The notes under the pieces: model-generated | What the model was told of the DNA's origin: nothing | What the model saw: only the letters and a program-made list of their open reading frames with translations | Databases searched by the model: none | Source: CAZMGV01 sp964621525 [NCBI: uncultured bacterium] | GTDB lineage: Bacteria; JAGRBM01 | DNA length: 64,000 nt | Direction: 5' to 3' | Assembly (NCBI GenBank): GCA_964621525.1 | Contig: CAZUMS010000010.1 | Location: 1-64,000 of the forward strand | Program-made: the position numbers and the translations under genes | Shown: positions 1 through 7,889 of the stretch, piece by piece | Numbering within the stretch: position 1 is the first letter of the stretch | How the letters are laid out: each line of letters starts with the position of its first letter

Positions 1-57
1 CCGCCACTCTTTCCGCCTGCTGGAAGCGGTCCGCACACCGGACAGAAATTCCCGCCC

Positions 58-870
58 ATGCCGGCCACTCCTTTCCAGCTCGCCCCCTACCTGAGACGCA
101 TCGGTCTGGCTGCACTACCGGACAGTTCGCAGGAACGTCTGTTCGCCGTTCACCGCTGTCAGGCACTTTCGGTACCGTTCGAAAATCTCGATATCCATCT
201 GGGCCGCGGAATCTCTGTTCGTCGCGAGGACGTCGTACGAAAGATCGTTCAGGAGGGCCGGGGCGGTTACTGCTTCGAGCTGAATCTCCTGATGCAGGAT
301 GCCCTCCGGGCAGCGGGCCTCGACGTCAAGCCGCGTCTGGCCCGGGTGCTGTTCGGACGCCCAGACCCCGGCCCAAGGTCGCACCTCGTCCTTGAAGTCA
401 CGGTTGAAGGCAAACGATGGCTCGCCGACACCGGATTCGGCGGCCCCGGCCTGCTCGAACCTCTGCCGTGGGAGTGCGGCCCCGAGTTCGCCCAGGGCGG
501 GACCTTGTTCCGCCTGCGGGAAGATCCGGCCTTCGGCCTGCGTCTTGAGCGTAACTTCAAGGGCACCTGGATGCCGATCTACGTGTTCGCGGAGGAGACC
601 TGCCTCGACGCAGACATCGAGATGGCGAATTACCACACTTCGACCCATCCTGACTCGCCGTTCACGCGGATGCGGATGTGTGCAGTCTGGAGGGACTGGG
701 GACGCGCGACGCTGCTGGACAACAGCATCTCGCTCACGAGGCACGACGGGTCCGTGCAGATGGTCCGTCTGGAACCCGGTCCAGGTTATCTGGAAGCGCT
801 CGAAACCTACTTCGGGATCCGGCTGGGAACAGACTATTCGGCGTTCCGGGATCACCGGTCGGCCCGTTGA
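58..870 (+). CDS. nat: arylamine N-acetyltransferase
   Basis: A 270-residue protein that would transfer acetyl from acetyl-CoA to arylamines or hydrazines in the cytoplasm. The papain-like triad of the NAT family is visible: Cys72 in RGGYCFELN, His109 in SHLVLEV and Asp124 in ADTGFGG. The N-terminal stretch with VPFENLDIHLG is also typical, and the length matches bacterial NATs (about 270-280). The ATG at 58 has no clear Shine-Dalgarno sequence, but starting here gives the usual family N-terminus. The gene converges on the oxidase operon, with only 13 bases between stop codons, so the two probably share no function. The physiological substrate cannot be read from sequence. Confidence 0.93.
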   Translation: MPATPFQLAPYLRRIGLAALPDSSQERLFAVHRCQALSVPFENLDIHLGRGISVRREDVVRKIVQEGRGGYCFELNLLMQDALRAAGLDVKPRLARVLFGRPDPGPRSHLVLEVTVEGKRWLADTGFGGPGLLEPLPWECGPEFAQGGTLFRLREDPAFGLRLERNFKGTWMPIYVFAEETCLDADIEMANYHTSTHPDSPFTRMRMCAVWRDWGRATLLDNSISLTRHDGSVQMVRLEPGPGYLEALETYFGIRLGTDYSAFRDHRSAR

Positions 871-883
871 CCCCGGCAGCCAG

Positions 884-1474
884 TCAGTAGAGATAAATGA
901 CCGGGAAGAGCACCATCCAGACGATGGTGACGAAATGCCAGTACATGCCGGCGGCGGTGATACCGAAATAGGAGTCCGGCCGGTACCGGCCCTGAAAGCT
1001 GCCGGTAATCGCATTGACGAGGAAACCGAGCCCTACAGCCACATGGGTGACGTGGGTTCCGGTGAGCAGGTAGTAGGTCCCGCCGAACACGCCGTCGGTG
1101 AACTTAACGTCCGTAACGGTCCACTCGTGAATCATGGCAGCCATGAACAGGGCGCCGAGAAGGAGTGCGAGCCCAAGCCCGACGCGTACCCCGATCATGT
1201 CGCCCCGCCGCACGGAGATCTGGGCGAACACGAGGGCAACGGAGCTTGCCAGAATCACGGCCGTGGCGACGGCGGGGGCGGTCGCCTGCAGGTCGCTAAT
1301 TCCGATCGGCGGCCAGACCCGGAACGCCCCCCGCAGATAGAAAAACGAAGAGACGAGACCCGAAAAGAGCATCGTCTCCATCACGATCAGCAGGATCATT
1401 CCGAGTTCGCGGCCCGGAATATTGGGCCCCATGCGGGGCGGGACGGCCTGTCCCTGAACCGATGCGGCTGACAT
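884..1474 (-). CDS. ctaE: cytochrome c oxidase subunit III
   Basis: A 196-residue integral membrane protein of the heme-copper oxidase subunit III family. Five hydrophobic segments are visible, beginning with the one at residues 24-46 that contains METMLFSGL. The C-terminal segment has the conserved WHFVTIVWMVLF stretch, and HVTHVAVG sits in the preceding helix. This is the short five-helix form of subunit III. Subunit III stabilises the catalytic core and proton uptake in the terminal oxidase. It is the last gene of the minus-strand maturation operon; catalytic subunits I and II are not in the window, so they must lie elsewhere. Confidence 0.9.
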   Translation of the reverse strand: MSAASVQGQAVPPRMGPNIPGRELGMILLIVMETMLFSGLVSSFFYLRGAFRVWPPIGISDLQATAPAVATAVILASSVALVFAQISVRRGDMIGVRVGLGLALLLGALFMAAMIHEWTVTDVKFTDGVFGGTYYLLTGTHVTHVAVGLGFLVNAITGSFQGRYRPDSYFGITAAGMYWHFVTIVWMVLFPVIYLY

Positions 1475-1517
1475 CCTGACCGCCTTCAGTGCCCTGTCCG
1501 GCCCCGGAGGGCGGAAG

Positions 1518-1718
1518 TCACTTCATGTATTCCGGGTCCTCGACCACCTCGGTAAAGGAGAGGCTGAAGCCGATAAACCCGAGCAGGGAGGTGAGAGCCA
1601 TCCAGACCACTGCATGCTCTGCATCGGCCGGAGCCTCGGCGCCGAACACCTTCATCATGAAGAAGGCCGCCACGACGAGAAGCAGAAGACCGGCAAAACG
1701 AAGGAACTTGAACCACAT
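1518..1718 (-). CDS. small two-helix membrane protein of the oxidase operon
   Basis: A 66-residue protein with two hydrophobic segments (about residues 7-25 and 38-55) and a short acidic C-terminus. A GGGAG Shine-Dalgarno sequence lies about 9 bases before the ATG. It sits between the DUF420 gene and subunit III, where small accessory or subunit IV-like proteins of cytochrome oxidase are often found. I do not recognise a specific family, and a role as an oxidase accessory subunit is inference from position alone. Confidence 0.6.
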   Translation of the reverse strand: MWFKFLRFAGLLLLVVAAFFMMKVFGAEAPADAEHAVVWMALTSLLGFIGFSLSFTEVVEDPEYMK

Positions 1719-1733
1719 GGGCAGAATCTCCCG

Positions 1734-2243
1734 TTATTTCACGGTATTGACGGCGGTTAACCCCGTCTGGTGTGCGGATGTAGCCGTTTCCGTTTCACGG
1801 GGCAACACCGGCAGCTGGTAGAGCATGAGATAGACGATCACGCCCGTGATCGAAACATAGACCCAGATGGGGAACGTGAACCGTACGAGCCGCTTGTGCT
1901 CGGCCACCCGCTCCTTGACGGCCAGATAAACCGACCGCGGAACCAGATAGACGAGCGACATGGCGAGCAGCGTATGGCTCGTCAGGATCACGAAGTAGAG
2001 CGGGCGCGGCCATCCGCCGCCCGGGTACGGCACCGACCCCGTAATCGACATGCGGGTCACATAGGAGACGAGAAACACCGACGCCACGGTCATGGCGGCG
2101 ACCATCAGCTTCCGGTGCATTACCCGGTCCCCGCCCTTCACTGCCCGGTAGGCGGAAATGAGCAGCACAAACGAGGAAAAATTCAGGCAGGCGTTCAGGA
2201 GCGCCAGCCACGGGCCGATCCCTTCCGGCGGAAATCCCCTCAC
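1734..2243 (-). CDS. DUF420 family membrane protein
   Basis: A 169-residue membrane protein with four hydrophobic segments. The early LNACLNFSSFVLL stretch, the HRKLMVAA motif and FLVSYVTRM are typical of DUF420 (YozB/CtaM-like) proteins, which in several bacteria are linked to cytochrome oxidase assembly. The start is taken as the GTG at 2243, four bases after the SCO stop codon and behind a G-rich stretch, because family similarity begins just after it. The longer reading frame reaching back to 2420 overlaps SCO and is spurious there. The neighbouring SCO and ctaE genes support a role in oxidase maturation. Confidence 0.8.
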   Translation of the reverse strand: MRGFPPEGIGPWLALLNACLNFSSFVLLISAYRAVKGGDRVMHRKLMVAAMTVASVFLVSYVTRMSITGSVPYPGGGWPRPLYFVILTSHTLLAMSLVYLVPRSVYLAVKERVAEHKRLVRFTFPIWVYVSITGVIVYLMLYQLPVLPRETETATSAHQTGLTAVNTVK

Positions 2244-2247
2244 CGGA

Positions 2248-2970
2248 TCAGCCCCCCATCCCGGCAACCAGCGCCCGGATGTCGTCGCCGAGGCGGCCGA
2301 GGCCGTCCCGGTCGGTGACGTAATACCCCCGGATCCGTCCCTGTCCGTCCACCAGCACGAATCTCTCGCCGTGCATGATGTCGTAGGTCTTATCGAACGA
2401 CGGAGCGTCACGGTCCCCATCCTCTCCGCCCATGCCCGCGTCCATGCTCATCCGGAAACCCTTGACGATCGTCTGTTCCACGAGCGGCAGGTTGCCGGTG
2501 AGGAAATACCAGCGGGAAAAATCCGCTCCGTACTTGACGCCGTACTCGTGCAGTTTTTCGGGCGTGTCCGTTTTCGGATCGACCGTGAACGAGGCAAACG
2601 AAACAGGCCACGGGCGGCCGTCCTTTTTCTCTTCGCCGGCGACCCAGGCCTGAACGCCCGCCATCTTCTGGGTCAGGATCGGGCAGGCACCCATGCAGCT
2701 CGTGAACACGAAGTTCGCCACCCAGACGCGGTTCTTGAACTCGTCGAGGCTCACCGTCCGGCCGTCCTGGTTCGTCAGCGTAAATCCCGGAAGCGTCGCC
2801 AGCGGGGGAGGCGCCTTGGCGCTCTCCTTCGATTTCGACTGGAGCAGGTAGGCAGTCACCGGAATAGCCAGCACGACAAGGGCCAGCAGGATCCAGACCA
2901 GCGGACGCGTACCGGCGCTTTCGACCGGTGCCGGAGCGGCAGGTACTGGGCTGGCGGCGGAATCGGACAT
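2248..2970 (-). CDS. sco1: SCO1/SenC copper chaperone for cytochrome oxidase
   Basis: A 240-residue membrane-anchored thioredoxin-fold protein. One transmembrane helix (about residues 23-42) is followed by a periplasmic domain with the copper-binding CMGAC motif (Cys92, Cys96) and a candidate third ligand, His200, in DIMHGERF. SCO proteins deliver copper to, or reduce, the CuA centre of oxidase subunit II. The N-terminus before the helix is Ala/Pro-rich. Residues 174-191 form a Met/Gly/Asp-rich loop (MSMDAGMGGEDGDRD) within the SCO fold, which may add copper affinity, though that is inference. It lies directly upstream of the DUF420 gene in the same operon. Confidence 0.93.
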   Translation of the reverse strand: MSDSAASPVPAAPAPVESAGTRPLVWILLALVVLAIPVTAYLLQSKSKESAKAPPPLATLPGFTLTNQDGRTVSLDEFKNRVWVANFVFTSCMGACPILTQKMAGVQAWVAGEEKKDGRPWPVSFASFTVDPKTDTPEKLHEYGVKYGADFSRWYFLTGNLPLVEQTIVKGFRMSMDAGMGGEDGDRDAPSFDKTYDIMHGERFVLVDGQGRIRGYYVTDRDGLGRLGDDIRALVAGMGG

Positions 2971-3010
2971 GAGCGGACCTCCTTCGGGGGTGAAAACCGG
3001 GCAGACCCTT

Positions 3011-3796
3011 TCAGGTCCGGCGACGGCAGAACCACACCGTGAGCGTGAGCGTCACAACTGTGAACGCGAGCAGAACCAGAATGTCCACGAAAAGCGCCGT
3101 CTGCACCGGCACCTTCATGCGGTCCAGCCCGCCGAGTGCGATTCGCGTGGCGTCTACGGCATAAGTGACGGGATTGAGCCGCATGATGACCTGGAGCCAC
3201 CCGCTCGCCCCTTCCACCGGGAACACCGATCCCGACAGGAACCAGAGCGGCATCAGCACGACCATCATCACGGCGTGATAGCCCTGCATGTTATCGATGA
3301 GCCACGCCATCATGAACCCGAGGCCGGTGAGGCTGAACCCCGTCAGGATGAGCAGGATGAAAAGCAGCCGGTAATCGATAGAACCGTAGGAATAGCCCGC
3401 CAGCGGGGCCAGCGCGATGAACAGCGCCGACTGGATCAGTGCCACGGTCGTCGCGCCGCCGATCTTGCCGATGACGAGGGACAGCCGGGAGGCCGGCGAG
3501 GCGATCACCGCCTGCATGAACCCCTCGTGGCGGTCCTCGATGACTGAAATGGTGGAGAAGATTGCCGTAAACAGCAGGATCATCACGACAACGCCGGGAT
3601 AGAAAAAGTGGCGGTAGTCCATGTCCGCCCCGCCCGGCCCCCGGAACGACCCCGAAAGGCCCGAGCCGAGCATGAACCACATGAGAATCGGCTGGGCGAG
3701 TGCGCCGACGACACGGCTCCGCTGGCGGAAGAACCGGACGATATCCCGCTTCCAGAGGACCGATACGGCGGAGAAGTTCACGGCGAGCGTATTCAT
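3011..3796 (-). CDS. ABC-2 type exporter permease
   Basis: A 261-residue permease of the ABC-2 family with six hydrophobic segments and a soluble N-terminus (KRDIVRFFRQRSRVVG) characteristic of this family. The central signature (VIEDRHEGFMQAVIASPASR) is typical of DrrB/NodJ-like permeases. Its start codon overlaps the end of the ATPase gene by four bases, so the two form a half-transporter pair. The pair is embedded among ctaB, SCO and DUF420, suggesting a role in oxidase biogenesis such as moving a cofactor or assembly factor. The substrate is unknown. Confidence 0.85.
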   Translation of the reverse strand: MNTLAVNFSAVSVLWKRDIVRFFRQRSRVVGALAQPILMWFMLGSGLSGSFRGPGGADMDYRHFFYPGVVVMILLFTAIFSTISVIEDRHEGFMQAVIASPASRLSLVIGKIGGATTVALIQSALFIALAPLAGYSYGSIDYRLLFILLILTGFSLTGLGFMMAWLIDNMQGYHAVMMVVLMPLWFLSGSVFPVEGASGWLQVIMRLNPVTYAVDATRIALGGLDRMKVPVQTALFVDILVLLAFTVVTLTLTVWFCRRRT

Positions 3797-4737
3797 GCGG
3801 CCTCCCCGTCTTCCTCAAGGCTCCGGCCGGTGAGTTTGGCGAACACGTCACCGAGGGTCGGCGTCCTGATGCCGACGGAACGGAACCGCCCGCGGGGGAA
3901 CGCCTCGACGATTCTCGGCACTGTCTTGTGAGCTTCCTGGCACTCGATGAGGAGCTGCTGGCCGGCAATACGGGACTCCAGCGACAGGGATTTTGCGATC
4001 TCCCCCTGGAGTTCCTCGAGCTGCTCGCCTTCGATCACGATAAGATCGTCCGCCACCTGACGCTTCAGCTTTTCAGGTGTCTCCACCGCCACACAGCGGC
4101 CGGACTCCAGCACCAGAAGCTGGTCGCAGTATTCGGCCTCTTCGGGGTGGTGGGTCGTCACGAGCACCGCGAGCCCCGTATCTTCGCAGAGGCGGCTCAG
4201 GCGGTCCCAGAGTTTTCTCAAGGTCGCCTGATCGAGCCCGGCCGAGGGTTCGTCCATCACGAGCAGCTCCGGATCGTGCAGGAGCACCCGGGCCACCTCG
4301 AGCCGGCGGCGCATCCCGCCCGAGAATCCCGATACCCGGTCGTCCGCCCGGTCTTTCAGGTCCATGAACTCGAGTACCTCATCGATGCGGCGGTTCGCCG
4401 GAGCGCCTGTCACGCCATAAAGCGCCGCACCGAATTTGAGGTTTTCCCGCGCCGTGAGATGGATATCGACCGAGGGCTTCTGGAACACGACGCCGAGCCG
4501 GGCCCTGTAATCTGCATCGGTGGGCTTCACGGGGACGCCGTTGAGCTTCATGGTTCCGGCACTGAGCGGAAGCAGCCCCGTCAGGAGATGAAACGCCGTG
4601 CTCTTGCCCGCACCGTTCGGCCCGAGAAAACCGAATATCTCGCCCCTGGCCACCTCGAACGACAGCCCTTCGAGCGCCGTCCGGTCGCCGTAACGGTGGG
4701 ACAGGCCCTCGACTTCGAGACAGAGCGTGCGGGTCAT
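3793..4737 (-). CDS. ABC-2 type exporter ATP-binding protein
   Basis: A 314-residue ATPase. The Walker A is GPNGAGKST (residues 39-47), the signature is FSGGMRRRLEVAR, the Walker B is LLVMDEPSAGLD and the switch His lies in LVTTHHPEEAEYC. After about residue 220 there is a C-terminal extension of the DrrA type (a DUF4162-like regulatory domain, with ETPEKLKRQVADDLIVIEG). The partner permease overlaps its 3' end by four bases. The gene follows ctaB by 13 bases on the same strand, so it is cotranscribed with the heme O/heme A synthesis genes. Confidence 0.88.
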   Translation of the reverse strand: MTRTLCLEVEGLSHRYGDRTALEGLSFEVARGEIFGFLGPNGAGKSTAFHLLTGLLPLSAGTMKLNGVPVKPTDADYRARLGVVFQKPSVDIHLTARENLKFGAALYGVTGAPANRRIDEVLEFMDLKDRADDRVSGFSGGMRRRLEVARVLLHDPELLVMDEPSAGLDQATLRKLWDRLSRLCEDTGLAVLVTTHHPEEAEYCDQLLVLESGRCVAVETPEKLKRQVADDLIVIEGEQLEELQGEIAKSLSLESRIAGQQLLIECQEAHKTVPRIVEAFPRGRFRSVGIRTPTLGDVFAKLTGRSLEEDGEAA

Positions 4738-4750
4738 GGCTGGATTCTCC

Positions 4751-5590
4751 TCATGACCTCAGCCCGGCATCCACCAGCAGGGCACCGAAGATGGCCACCA
4801 GATAGACGAGCGAAAGGGCAAAGAGCTGCCGGGGCCAGGCGGGCGGCTGGACCTTCGCCAGCCCCCGGAGACCGAGCAGGAAGAACGCAAGGCCCAGTGC
4901 GAACGCGGTGAGCAGGTAAACCGGACCGGCCACCCCGAGCACGAACGGCAGAAGGCTCACGGGGACCAGCACCGCCGACCACAAAACGATCTGGAGCTTC
5001 GTCCGCCGCTCGCCGCTTTCGTGCGGATGAAGCACAAGACCCGCGCGGGCGTATTCCTCGTTGCGGAACAGCGAGATCGCAAGGAAGTGCGGCACCTGCC
5101 AGACGAACATGATCGCAAACAGCACGATCCCCGGCAGTTCGAGCTGTCCCGTCGCCGCCGTCCACCCGATGAGCGGCGGCATGGCGCCGGGAATTCCCCC
5201 CACCAGCAGCGCGAAAGACGATTTCTGTTTCAGGGGCGTATAGATCATGACGTACGAGATAAAAGAGACCGCCGACAGGATACCGGCCAGCGCGTTCGCC
5301 CCGAACGTCACGGCCGGAATCCCGATGAGCGCCAGCACGACGCCGAACCAGAACGCCTGGTCATGCGGAAGCCGCCCCGCCGGCAGCGGACGGTTCTTCG
5401 TGCGCTCCATGAGGCCGTCGATGTTGCGTTCAATGTACATGTTGAGGGCGTTGGCCCCCGCCACCGTAAGGCCGAGCCCCGCAAGGCACCAGACCATGAC
5501 GGAAATTTCGGGCTGGACCGGTGCGATATAGGCCCCGGCGGCCGTCGCGCCGAGCGCCGTCACGAGAATCCGGGGCTTGGCGAGCGCCAT
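4751..5590 (-). CDS. ctaB: protoheme IX farnesyltransferase (heme O synthase)
   Basis: A UbiA-family prenyltransferase that adds a farnesyl group to heme b to make heme O. The first Asp-rich motif is visible as NMYIERNIDGLMERTKNRPLP, and there are about eight to nine hydrophobic segments. The start is uncertain. The ATG at 5590 gives 279 residues, but family similarity (LREFMALAKPR) extends about five residues upstream of it. An in-frame CTG at 5623, overlapping the ctaA stop and behind an AAGGAG stretch, could be the true start. The product feeds CtaA, encoded immediately upstream. Confidence 0.88.
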   Translation of the reverse strand: MALAKPRILVTALGATAAGAYIAPVQPEISVMVWCLAGLGLTVAGANALNMYIERNIDGLMERTKNRPLPAGRLPHDQAFWFGVVLALIGIPAVTFGANALAGILSAVSFISYVMIYTPLKQKSSFALLVGGIPGAMPPLIGWTAATGQLELPGIVLFAIMFVWQVPHFLAISLFRNEEYARAGLVLHPHESGERRTKLQIVLWSAVLVPVSLLPFVLGVAGPVYLLTAFALGLAFFLLGLRGLAKVQPPAWPRQLFALSLVYLVAIFGALLVDAGLRS

Positions 5591-5619
5591 GAACTCCCGG
5601 AGCGGCGAACCGCTGCTTG

Positions 5620-6528
5620 TCAGTTCGCCGGCGATGGTTCCACTCCTTGCGGCAGGGGGCCGATGGGTGCCGGAACGACGGCGGCCTCCGGGCCGCGCGC
5701 GAGCATCCAGAGGCTCACATGGCAGACCAGCAGGAGCGCGCCCACGGCAAGATGCGCCGTCACCGTGATGAGTTCGAGGTGGGTGAAGACCGACAGGATG
5801 CCGAGCGTCACCTGCGCTGCGAGTACCATCAGCGTGACTTTCGCCAGCTTGCGAAGCGGATCGGCGGTTGCGGACGAGCGGATGATCTTCGCCATGGTCA
5901 GGGACGTGAGAACAGTGACGATCAGTGCGCCAGTCCGATGGGTCATGTGGACAAAGATCGCGCCGGACGGCCAGCCGGACTCTCCGCACAGGGGAAAGCC
6001 CATGCAGGCCAGTCCTGCGTTCGTGTGCCGGACCACCGCACCGAGGACGATCTGCACGTAAACGGCGGCGCCCGCCGCGAGGATCAGCCGCCGGATGGCC
6101 TCGGGAGCCTCCGGCGGGGGCCGCGCAGAGCGGGTCCTGAAGGCCATGACCGAAAGCAGGCTGAAGAAGATCATCGACGTCGCGAGGTGCGACGTCGAAA
6201 CCGCAGGCGGCAATTTGAAGATCACCGTGATCCCGCCAAGCACCCCCTGAAAAATCACGATGGCGAGGAGCCAGGCCGCAAGCTTGCGGTGAGGGGAGTT
6301 CCACGCCGTAACCAGGACGCCGATGGTAAGCATGCCGGTGAACGTCGCAATCAACCGGTGACCGTGCTCAAAGAAAATGAGCCCTTCCATGGGCGGCATG
6401 AAGGTGCCGTAGCAGGTCGGCCAGTCCGGGCACGCCAGCGAGGCGCCCGTGCCGTGCACGAGCCCCCCCGCGATGAGCAGGATAAAGGTAACAACCGTTG
6501 TCGCGACGGCGAGCCGGTGAGTCCACAT
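5620..6528 (-). CDS. ctaA: heme A synthase (COX15/CtaA family)
   Basis: A 302-residue polytopic protein that oxidises the C8 methyl of heme O to give heme A. Eight hydrophobic segments are arranged as two four-helix halves. Conserved heme-ligand-type histidines and motifs appear as GGLVHGTGASLACPDWP, FEHGHRLIA, HLATSM, GAVVRHTNAGLAC, HMTHRTGA and HLAVGA. The paired cysteines in the CPDWPTC and CMGFPLC loops match the CtaA family. It is the first gene of the operon, divergent from the SDR gene at 6765, so the operon promoter should lie in 6529-6764. No clear promoter hexamers were identified there. Confidence 0.93.
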   Translation of the reverse strand: MWTHRLAVATTVVTFILLIAGGLVHGTGASLACPDWPTCYGTFMPPMEGLIFFEHGHRLIATFTGMLTIGVLVTAWNSPHRKLAAWLLAIVIFQGVLGGITVIFKLPPAVSTSHLATSMIFFSLLSVMAFRTRSARPPPEAPEAIRRLILAAGAAVYVQIVLGAVVRHTNAGLACMGFPLCGESGWPSGAIFVHMTHRTGALIVTVLTSLTMAKIIRSSATADPLRKLAKVTLMVLAAQVTLGILSVFTHLELITVTAHLAVGALLLVCHVSLWMLARGPEAAVVPAPIGPLPQGVEPSPAN

Positions 6529-6764
6529 GAGGTCGCTGGTGGCTCCCTGCGGAAACCGCTGGAAAGGGGCCGTCCTGCCCGGACGGCCGGTTCAAACCGC
6601 CGTTCCAGTAGCCCCCATCTCCCCCCGAAACAAGGGGGCAGAAAAGCCCGTTTCCCGGCCGGTGAACAGTTGGGAATTCCCGGACCGGGCTTGCCCTTCG
6701 CCCCGAAGCACGGGTTATGGTTCGGCCGGTTCCTGACGGAACCGTCACCGAAGGGGAATGCGGC

Positions 6765-7547
6765 ATGAGCGGAATCGATCTCACGGGCCAGAAAATTTTC
6801 ATCACCGGTGCGGGACGCGGCATCGGGCGGGGAATCGCCCTCGTCTGCGCGCGGCAGGGCGCCGACGTCGTCATCAATTACAACCGGAGCGCAGAAGCCG
6901 CCGAAGCAGTGGTGAAGGAAGTTCAGGCACTCGGCCGCCGGGCGAAAGCCGTCCAGGGCGACGTGTCGAAGTCCGCCGACGTGAAGCGGTGTTTTGCCGA
7001 GGCGAAAGAGTTCCTGGGCGGGCTCGATTCCGCCTGCATCAATGCCGGCATTGCCTCGAAGTCGGTCAACGTGCGCGATACCACCGACGAGGAAATCGAG
7101 CGGGTGTTCTCGGTTGACCTGCTGGGCGCCTATTACTGTGCCCGCGAGGCAGCCGCGATCATGCACGAGCAGAAACACGGCCTCATCGTCATGATCTCCA
7201 GCGTATTAGCCAATACCCGCGGCGCGAAGATGGGCCCCTACTGCGTGGCCAAGGCGGCGCTCGAAGGACTCATGACCATGCTGGCCCGCGAAGAGGCCCA
7301 GTTCCGGGTCCGGGTGAACAACATTCTGCCGGGCCTCGTGAATACCGACATGGGCCTGAAAGTGGTGAAACCCATGGGCATCAAGGACCTGAAGCAAATC
7401 GGACCGGGATTCCCCCTGGGCCGGGTCTGCGAGCCCGAAGACATCGGCAACCTGTTTGCGTTCCTTGCCTCTCCTGCCGGAAGTTACATCACCGGCCAGT
7501 CGATCATGGTCGAGGGCGGTTCCACGCTGGTGAAAGGACTCCTCTGA
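6765..7547 (+). CDS. short-chain dehydrogenase/reductase (FabG-like)
   Basis: A 260-residue classical SDR. The NAD(P)-binding motif is TGAGRGIG (residues 11-18), the NAG motif is INAGIA, and the catalytic Ser and Tyr-x-x-x-Lys appear as MISSV and YCVAK. The C-terminal VEGGST ending is typical of 3-oxoacyl-ACP reductase-like enzymes. The ATG at 6765 was chosen because AAGGGG lies about 8 bases upstream and the fold starts directly; an in-frame ATG at 6717 has no such support. It stands alone, between a divergent oxidase operon and the pst operon, so it is probably not the housekeeping fabG. Substrate unknown. Confidence 0.88.
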   Translation: MSGIDLTGQKIFITGAGRGIGRGIALVCARQGADVVINYNRSAEAAEAVVKEVQALGRRAKAVQGDVSKSADVKRCFAEAKEFLGGLDSACINAGIASKSVNVRDTTDEEIERVFSVDLLGAYYCAREAAAIMHEQKHGLIVMISSVLANTRGAKMGPYCVAKAALEGLMTMLAREEAQFRVRVNNILPGLVNTDMGLKVVKPMGIKDLKQIGPGFPLGRVCEPEDIGNLFAFLASPAGSYITGQSIMVEGGSTLVKGLL

Positions 7548-7597
7548 TCCGAACAGGGAACAACCGACCCGCCAGCACCTCCGTAACTGCTTCTTTA

Positions 7598-7630
7598 AAA
7601 CTCCGTCTGTCCCAAGGGCAGACGGAGTTT
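7598..7630 (+). terminator. intrinsic terminator-like hairpin after the SDR gene
   Basis: A perfect 12-bp inverted repeat: AAACTCCGTCTG at 7598-7609 pairs with CAGACGGAGTTT at 7619-7630 across a 9-base loop. It starts 51 bases after the SDR stop. The T run is inside the stem rather than after it, so its strength as a terminator is uncertain. It separates the SDR gene from the pst operon. Confidence 0.7.
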
Positions 7631-7810
7631 CTGCTCTATCGCCCAGAATCGACATAGCGTATGGGAAAATCCGGGCTGCATCTCGAAAAACCGCCTCCGG
7701 CGACCACCGTCACAACGTCGTCAATTCTTCCCTAACCTAGCAATTTCAACAAGTTACAACGCTGCTACCCCGGCTGGTTTATCCACAGCCGTTCCAACCT
7801 CACGACACGC

Positions 7811-7828
7811 CTGTCACACGAATGTCAC
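7811..7828 (+). promoter_or_regulatory. candidate Pho box (PhoB operator) upstream of pstC
   Basis: CTGTCACACGAATGTCAC contains two TGTCAC half-sites spaced 11 bases apart in direct orientation, as in the 18-base Pho box. It lies 62 bases before the pstC start codon. The rest of 7631-7889 is non-coding, with no other feature recognised. The phoB gene at the far end of the operon makes autoregulation likely, but this is inferred from motif and position. Confidence 0.7.
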
Positions 7829-7889
7829 ATTTAATCTGTAGGTTTCAGGTGTCTTTCGGCGGGACGTATACAGGAGAGAGGACTTGAGC

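Noticed and set aside
1-57. Possible 3' end of an upstream plus-strand gene (frame 2 stays open to a stop at 92-94)
   Set aside because: Only about 30 codons are visible, with no recognisable motif; it cannot be told from chance.
6541-6610. GGTTCAAACC resembling a tRNA T-loop between ctaA and the SDR gene
   Set aside because: No acceptor stem, anticodon arm or D-loop could be placed around it. No tRNA or rRNA gene was recognised anywhere in the window.
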